64,000 bases of DNA, from positions 1 to 64,000 of the forward strand of contig JAEEVC010000016.1 of assembly GCA_016287075.1 (NCBI GenBank), read 5' to 3'. The notes under the pieces are model-generated. The model was not told the origin of the DNA, made no database searches, and saw only the letters and a list, made by a program, of their open reading frames with translations. Shown here piece by piece: positions 60,325 to 64,000 of this stretch. Each line of letters opens with the position of its first letter. Positions within the stretch are counted from its first letter, which is position 1. The translations under genes and the position numbers were made by a program. The DNA is from Bacteroidales bacterium (GTDB lineage Bacteria; Bacteroidota; Bacteroidia; Bacteroidales; UBA932).

Positions 60325-61682
60325 TGGAGCGCGAGAACTTCGGCAGCCGTTTCGCCGTCATCATGGCGATGGCCGGGTCCGCGATCGGGCTCGGCAACAT
60401 CTGGCGCTTCCCCTACATGGTCGGGGAGCACGGCGGCGCCGCGTTCATCATCGTCTATGTCTTCGCCTGCTTCCTGCTCGCCCTGCCCATCTTCTTCGCG
60501 GAGATGGTCATCGGCCGCCGCAGCCGCCAGGGAACGTTCGGGGCGATGGAAATCCTCGCGCCCGGTACCCGCTGGAAGTGGCTGGGGCTGCTGACGGTCT
60601 TCTCCCCGATCATCATCCTGAGCTACTACAGCGTCGTCGGCGGCTGGTCGGTGGAATACCTGTTCAAGGCCCTCGCCTTCGATTTCACCGGCGCGGAGAG
60701 CGGGGAGGTCCGGGACTTTTTCGGCCGCTTCATCTCCTCCACCTGGGAGCCGGTCGTCGTCCATACCGTGTTCATCGGCATGGTCGCGGGGATCATCCTC
60801 GCCGGCGTGAAGAAGGGCATCGAGAAGTTCACGAAAATCACGATGCCGCTGCTGTTTTTCCTTGTGGTCGCGATCATGGTCTATGCCCTGACGCTCCCGG
60901 GTGCGGGTGCGGGCGTGGAGTACCTCGTGAAGCCGGATTTCTCGAAACTGGACGCCGGCGCCGTCGCGGCCGCGATGGGCCAGGCCTTCTTCTCCATGTC
61001 CCTCGGCGTCGGGACCATCCTGACCTATGCCTCCTATGTCCGGAAAGACGAGAACATGCTCGTCTCCGGCATCGGGACGGCCGTTTCGGACCTGCTGTTC
61101 GCCGTCCTGGCCGGCTTTGCCGTGATGCCTGCCGTCTTCGCGGCCGGCATCGCCCCCGGCGCCGGCCCCGGCCTCGTCTTCGAGACGCTGCCCTTCATTT
61201 TCAACAAGATGGGCGCGGGGATTCCCTGGCTGAGCGCCATCGTCGCCATCCTTTTCTTCCTGACCATCCTCGTCGCCGCGCTGACCTCGGCCATCTCGAT
61301 GATGGAAGTCGGCGTCGCCTACCTGACCGAGGAAAAGGGGATGAAGCGGCGGAGCGCCACCCTCGCCGTGACCCTCTTCGCGTGGGTGGTCGGCATCCTC
61401 TGCAGCCTCTCCTTCGGCTCGCTTTCCGGGATCCAGATCCTCGGCAACAGTTTCTTCGACTTCCTCGACAAGCTCTGCTCGAACTGGCTTCTCCCGCTCG
61501 GCGGCCTGCTCTTCACCCTCTTCGTCGGCTGGAAAATGCCCTCGGCCGCCGTCCGCGACGAATTCACCAACGGCGGCCGCCTCCGCGCCAACGTCCGCCT
61601 CTACCCCGTCATCCTTTTCCTCATCCGCTACCTCGCTCCCGTCGGCATCGTCATCGTTTTCCTGACGAACCTGGTGGTGTAG
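60324..61682 (+). CDS. Neurotransmitter:sodium symporter family transporter, copy 2
   Basis: The product is 452 aa, strongly similar to copy 1 over its full length (AIGLGNIWRFPYMVGE, ILTYASYVRKDEN, FETLPFIF). It likely arose by tandem duplication and may differ in substrate. The final 67 bp (61615-61681) are almost identical to segments at 62446 and 63167 downstream, which lack the rest of the gene. This points to insertion of foreign DNA at the gene's 3' end. The C-terminus ending FLTNLVV remains intact. Confidence 0.95.
   Translation: MERENFGSRFAVIMAMAGSAIGLGNIWRFPYMVGEHGGAAFIIVYVFACFLLALPIFFAEMVIGRRSRQGTFGAMEILAPGTRWKWLGLLTVFSPIIILSYYSVVGGWSVEYLFKALAFDFTGAESGEVRDFFGRFISSTWEPVVVHTVFIGMVAGIILAGVKKGIEKFTKITMPLLFFLVVAIMVYALTLPGAGAGVEYLVKPDFSKLDAGAVAAAMGQAFFSMSLGVGTILTYASYVRKDENMLVSGIGTAVSDLLFAVLAGFAVMPAVFAAGIAPGAGPGLVFETLPFIFNKMGAGIPWLSAIVAILFFLTILVAALTSAISMMEVGVAYLTEEKGMKRRSATLAVTLFAWVVGILCSLSFGSLSGIQILGNSFFDFLDKLCSNWLLPLGGLLFTLFVGWKMPSAAVRDEFTNGGRLRANVRLYPVILFLIRYLAPVGIVIVFLTNLVV
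61615..61681. repeat. Repeat R1 (3' end of transporter copy 2)
   Basis: The 67-bp segment is shared with R2 and R3, with differences at about four to six positions. It starts at TTTTCCTCATCC and ends at the stop codon region GGTGGTGTA. Confidence 0.85.
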
Positions 61683-61700
61683 GTTTTTCGGGGTTACCAT

Positions 61701-61731
61701 TTGCAGAATTGGGAATCCATATATATCTTTG
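61701..61731 (+). promoter_or_regulatory. Promoter for the toxin-antitoxin pair
   Basis: TTG (61701-61703), 20-nt spacer, TATCTTTG (61724-61731), 14 nt before the ATG at 61746. Confidence 0.5.
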
Positions 61732-61745
61732 CAAAAAGAATATAT

Positions 61746-62000
61746 ATGCAAGCGTCGGCCACGAGAAAACTGATTGACATCAGACAACCTGTTTTTCAAG
61801 TACTTACCATCAAAGCCAGAAAAAAGGGGCTCTCCTTGAAACGCTATATTGAAGAGGTCCTTGAAGAAGATGCAAAGGATCTTCGCATCCCGGAGGAAGT
61901 TTCGGACAGGAAGATTCTTTCGCTGATCGGTATTGCAAGGCAGCCGGACCAGGCGGAGTTGCTTTCCGATGAACGGCTTCAATACCTGCTTTCGAAATGA
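61746..62000 (+). CDS. Antitoxin of a PIN-domain toxin-antitoxin pair
   Basis: The product is 84 aa. It has a short basic N-terminus and a helix-rich segment with the phrase LKRYIEEVLEED, typical of antitoxins with an N-terminal DNA-binding region and C-terminal toxin-binding tail. It overlaps the toxin gene by 4 nt, as antitoxins often do. No firm family name is given. It lies just after the transporter gene and is part of the cassette region bounded by repeats R1-R3. Confidence 0.75.
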   Translation: MQASATRKLIDIRQPVFQVLTIKARKKGLSLKRYIEEVLEEDAKDLRIPEEVSDRKILSLIGIARQPDQAELLSDERLQYLLSK

Positions 62001-62443
62001 AACCGCGGATATTCCTGGATACGAATGTCATGCTGGATCTGCTCCTGGACCGCCAGGGCTGTGCAGAGGCGGCACGTGTCCTTCAATTGCAGGAGGACGG
62101 GAAGATTACGGCATGCCTGTCCATCCTGTCAATGGCCAATCTCGCCTATGTCCTGCGGAAGACGGGATCTCCTTTGCAGGTTATTCCGACCTTGAAGCAG
62201 ATATCCGCCATCGTCGAGGTCGTGCCGATGGACGACCGGCAACTGCAGCGTTCGCTGCTCCTCGACGGCCCCGATTTCGAAGATATCCTTCAAGCGGTCT
62301 GCGCTTCGGAAAATGGCTGCGAATGTATCCTGACCCGTAATGCCCGGGATTTCCGGATCGGGAAAGGCCTTTCCGATTCGGCCGGCCTTCCCCGGGTGCA
62401 GACACCGGGTGCATATCTGGAGAGCATATTTAACAAGGAATAG
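61997..62443 (+). CDS. PIN-domain ribonuclease toxin
   Basis: The product is 148 aa. PIN motifs: FLDTNVMLDLLLDR with the first acidic residue Asp-8, a central Glu/Asp region (GPDFEDILQAVCASENGC with acidic residues near 93-96), and the final TRNARDF. PIN toxins cleave RNA (tRNA, rRNA or mRNA) and are neutralised by the preceding antitoxin. The last five residues (IFNKE) and stop are encoded within repeat R2 and are shared with the unrelated protein ending at 63166, so the 3' end has been exchanged by recombination. Confidence 0.88.
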   Translation: MKPRIFLDTNVMLDLLLDRQGCAEAARVLQLQEDGKITACLSILSMANLAYVLRKTGSPLQVIPTLKQISAIVEVVPMDDRQLQRSLLLDGPDFEDILQAVCASENGCECILTRNARDFRIGKGLSDSAGLPRVQTPGAYLESIFNKE

Positions 62444-62561
62444 TTTTCCTCATCCACTTCCTTGCCCCCGTCGGCATCGTCATCGTTTTCCTGACGAACC
62501 TGGTGATGTAAATCCGTCCGTGCGGAGCGGAGAAAGCGGAGGGACAGGGTCCCGGGCGAAT
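62429..62561. repeat. Repeat R2 (direct repeat after the PIN toxin)
   Basis: A 133-bp direct repeat, almost identical to R3 (63152-63285). Starts at TTTAACAAGGAATAG, which encodes the end of the PIN toxin, includes the transporter 3'-end copy (from 62444) and ends with the left arm plus part of the loop of the palindrome that is complete at 63234-63340. Confidence 0.9.
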
Positions 62562-62638
62562 ACCTATTCAAAACAGTATTACAAAAGACATCATCCCACA
62601 TATCCGTTCCCTTCATCCTTAAATGTAAAACACTGAAT

Positions 62639-63166
62639 ATGCGACGTATTTTATTCATACTATTATTATTTCTGACTACTTATTGTGTCAGACCGGATAA
62701 CTCAATGGTTTTTTCTTTTGAGAATGATTCCTCCATTGATATCGTGTTTCTTGCTCCAATAAGATACATACATGAGGTTCATTTTCTGTGGGGGACGATG
62801 TACGATTTGGATGCGAAAGATACGACATCCACTAGTGCATGGCGAGCCCACTTCGCCTATTTGGATTTATTCCCAAAAAAGCGAATACAATTTTCTAGCG
62901 GTTATAGTTCCATTGAGGAGATGTCTCCATACGATACAGTCAGAATCTTTGTGTTTGATGGACGATATCGTAGAGAGGTTAATCCGGATGAAATATTCGA
63001 ATCAGAAGATTATCTTCTTTGCCGTTATGATTTTACAAGTAAGAATTTATATGATTTAGTTGATCCGGAGGGTAATATCAAAATATCTTTCCCTCCATCA
63101 ATAGCGATGAGCAAGGTAAAAATGTTCCCGAAATACGAAGAAGTAAACATTTTTAACAAGGAATAG
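62639..63166 (+). CDS. AT-rich putative lipoprotein of unknown function
   Basis: The product is 175 aa. N-terminal signal with lipobox TTYC predicts lipidation at Cys-16. The mature part contains charged, aromatic-rich strands (VFSFENDSSIDIVFLAPIRYIHEVHF). I do not recognise the family. The gene is far more AT-rich than all its neighbours, by eye roughly 35-40% GC versus about 60%, which indicates recent transfer. It lies between direct repeats R2 and R3 and its last codons (IFNKE) come from the repeat. The start at 62639 is the first signal-peptide ATG. The upstream 77 bp are also AT-rich, with no clear promoter. Confidence 0.7.
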   Translation: MRRILFILLLFLTTYCVRPDNSMVFSFENDSSIDIVFLAPIRYIHEVHFLWGTMYDLDAKDTTSTSAWRAHFAYLDLFPKKRIQFSSGYSSIEEMSPYDTVRIFVFDGRYRREVNPDEIFESEDYLLCRYDFTSKNLYDLVDPEGNIKISFPPSIAMSKVKMFPKYEEVNIFNKE

Positions 63167-63285
63167 TTTTCCTCATCCGCTACCTTGCCCCCCGTCGGCA
63201 TCGTCATCGTTTTCCTGACGAACCTGGTGGTGTAAATCCGTCCGTGCGGAGCGGAGAAAGCGGAGGGACAGGGTCCCGGGCGAAT
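63152..63285. repeat. Repeat R3 (direct repeat after the AT-rich lipoprotein)
   Basis: A 134-bp counterpart of R2, with a 1-bp insertion in a C-run and a handful of substitutions. It leads into the complete palindrome and the mutS promoter, so R3 probably marks the original 3' end of the transporter copy 2 locus. Confidence 0.9.
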
Positions 63286-63340
63286 TTTTCTGAGTCCGGG
63301 ACCCTGTTCCGCAGCGTCGGAGCGCAGTACGGACGGATTT
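63234..63340. repeat. Complete palindrome before mutS
   Basis: Outer arms AAATCCGTCCGT/ACGGACGGATTT (63234-63245, 63329-63340) and inner arms ACAGGGTCCCGG/CCGGGACCCTGT (63268-63279, 63296-63307) are both perfect. The segments between have diverged. A T-run is in the loop. R2 carries only the left half. Confidence 0.85.
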
Positions 63341-63361
63341 CTTCATTCTCCGAAATATTCT

Positions 63362-63369
63362 TATCTTTG
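63362..63369 (+). promoter_or_regulatory. -7 element TATCTTTG for mutS
   Basis: Exact match 22 nt before the ATG. Confidence 0.5.
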
Positions 63370-63391
63370 TCTTCTGCAGAAACGACGGACC

Positions 63392-64000
63392 ATGGCGAAG
63401 AAAGCGGAAGATACACCCCTGATCAAACAGTACTTCGAGACCAAGGCGCAGCACCCCGAGGCGCTGCTGCTGTACCGGGTCGGGGATTTCTATGAACTGT
63501 ACTCCGACGATGCCGTGACGGCTTCGAAGGTGCTGGGACTGGTCCTGACGAAGAAATCGAACGGGGACAAGGGGCCGGTCGCGATGGCCGGATTCCCGCA
63601 CCACGCCATCGACAACTACATCCCGAAACTCATCCGCTCGGGCTTCAAGGTCGCCGTCTGTGACCAGCTGGAGGACCCGAAATTCGCCAAGAAGCTGGTC
63701 AAACGCGGGGTGACGGAAATCGTCACGCCGGGCATCTCCTTCGGCGAGGGGATGCTGGAGCAGAAGGAGAACAACTTCCTCTGCGGCATGACCTTCGAGA
63801 AGGACCGCTGCGGCCTCGCCTTCCTGGACGCCTCCACGGGCGAATTCAAGATCGCCGAGGGCTCGCTGGACTATGCGGCCACGCTGCTAGGCTCGTTCTC
63901 GCCGCGGGAGCTGGTCGTCCAGCGGGGCTATGAGAAAGGTGTCAAGGACCGCTTCGGCGACTATTATACCACCTCCATCGACGAGTGGGCTTTTGTCTAT
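63392..64000 (+). CDS. mutS: DNA mismatch repair protein MutS, N-terminal part (runs off the right edge)
   Basis: The first 203 residues are visible. Domain I has the mismatch-binding motif VGDFYELYSDDA (Phe-x-Glu signature F-Y-E) near residue 32, and the ITPGISF-type region VTPGISFGEGML near 110; both fit MutS. The N-terminal TPLIKQYFETKAQHPEALLLYR is a typical start. The ATG at 63392 follows the promoter at 63362. The ATPase domain is outside the window. It is the fifth recombination/repair/replication gene in the window (dnaE, mfd, ruvA, ruvB, mutS). Confidence 0.96.
   Translation, partial: MAKKAEDTPLIKQYFETKAQHPEALLLYRVGDFYELYSDDAVTASKVLGLVLTKKSNGDKGPVAMAGFPHHAIDNYIPKLIRSGFKVAVCDQLEDPKFAKKLVKRGVTEIVTPGISFGEGMLEQKENNFLCGMTFEKDRCGLAFLDASTGEFKIAEGSLDYAATLLGSFSPRELVVQRGYEKGVKDRFGDYYTTSIDEWAFVY

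Noticed and set aside
59487..61682. A long plus-strand frame running from inside the first transporter gene into the second
   Set aside because: Its first part is out of frame with the first transporter; only the portion from 60324 is real (transporter copy 2).
1..64000. CRISPR arrays, tRNA or rRNA genes, transposases and integrases
   Set aside because: No repeat-spacer pattern, tRNA-like cloverleaf with anticodon, rRNA segment, or recognisable recombinase was found by reading. The tandem array at 50.3 kb has no spacers.

Overview
This window is chromosomal DNA of a GC-rich (by eye about 60%) member of the Bacteroidales, probably an uncultured gut or oral lineage related to Rikenellaceae or the 'Cryptobacteroides' group. 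The evidence is the Bacteroidetes-type promoter motif TAnnTTTG upstream of many genes, the near absence of Shine-Dalgarno sequences, and the gene content: fimbrillin-like, BACON and DUF4923 proteins, S46 dipeptidyl-peptidase, a single-chain glycyl-tRNA synthetase and a coaX-porin-TPR-lptC-ppiD operon. No rRNA, tRNA, CRISPR array, transposase or integrase was found. The finer taxonomic placement is inference.

Layout. At 0-4.2 kb lie the start of a TPR-type lipoprotein gene and dnaE (both -). At 4.3-11 kb are an S46 peptidase (+) with a palindromic element inserted in frame, then two secreted lipoproteins and a DUF4923 protein (-). At 11-14 kb are a degenerate ThiL-like protein, a secreted nuclease/phosphatase-fold protein and ychF. 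At 14.1-20.4 kb is the envelope operon coaX-porin-TPR-lptC-ppiD (-). At 20.4-23.6 kb is mfd (-). At 23.6-23.85 kb is an AT-rich gap full of DnaA-box-like 9-mers. At 23.85-28.7 kb are ruvB, an Ntn hydrolase and fumarate reductase A and B (+). At 28.7-35.7 kb are hflX, ybeY, mnmG, ruvA, sufS-sufE-sufT and folK, with parS-like palindromes at 31.96, 32.44 and 34.22 kb. At 35.9-40.4 kb are two orphan HTH-like genes around glyS, an EEP-fold protein and a secreted endonuclease. At 40.5-50.2 kb are galK and two paralogous giant 'metalloprotease-propeller-barrel' proteins flanking a YeiH-type transporter, a small membrane protein and a CpXC protein. At 50.2-55.2 kb are a repeat-rich gap and a BACON / fimbrillin-like / thioredoxin-like lipoprotein operon. 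At 55.2-61.7 kb are galM (-), serpin-thyA-folA and two tandem NSS transporters. At 61.7-63.3 kb is a small accessory cassette region (toxin-antitoxin pair plus an AT-rich lipoprotein) bounded by repeats copied from the transporter 3' end. The window ends in mutS.

The large-scale pattern is a replication-origin signature. Left of about 23.7 kb, 13 of 15 genes are on the - strand; right of it, 32 of 36 are on the +. The switch point is the DnaA-box-like cluster, and perfect parS-type palindromes lie 8-9 kb away beside mnmG. I propose this is oriC with its ParB loading zone. Other items worth attention are a family of cloverleaf-like palindromic elements whose stems differ in sequence but keep pairing, the cassette-like repeats before mutS, and the duplicated protease-propeller-barrel proteins.
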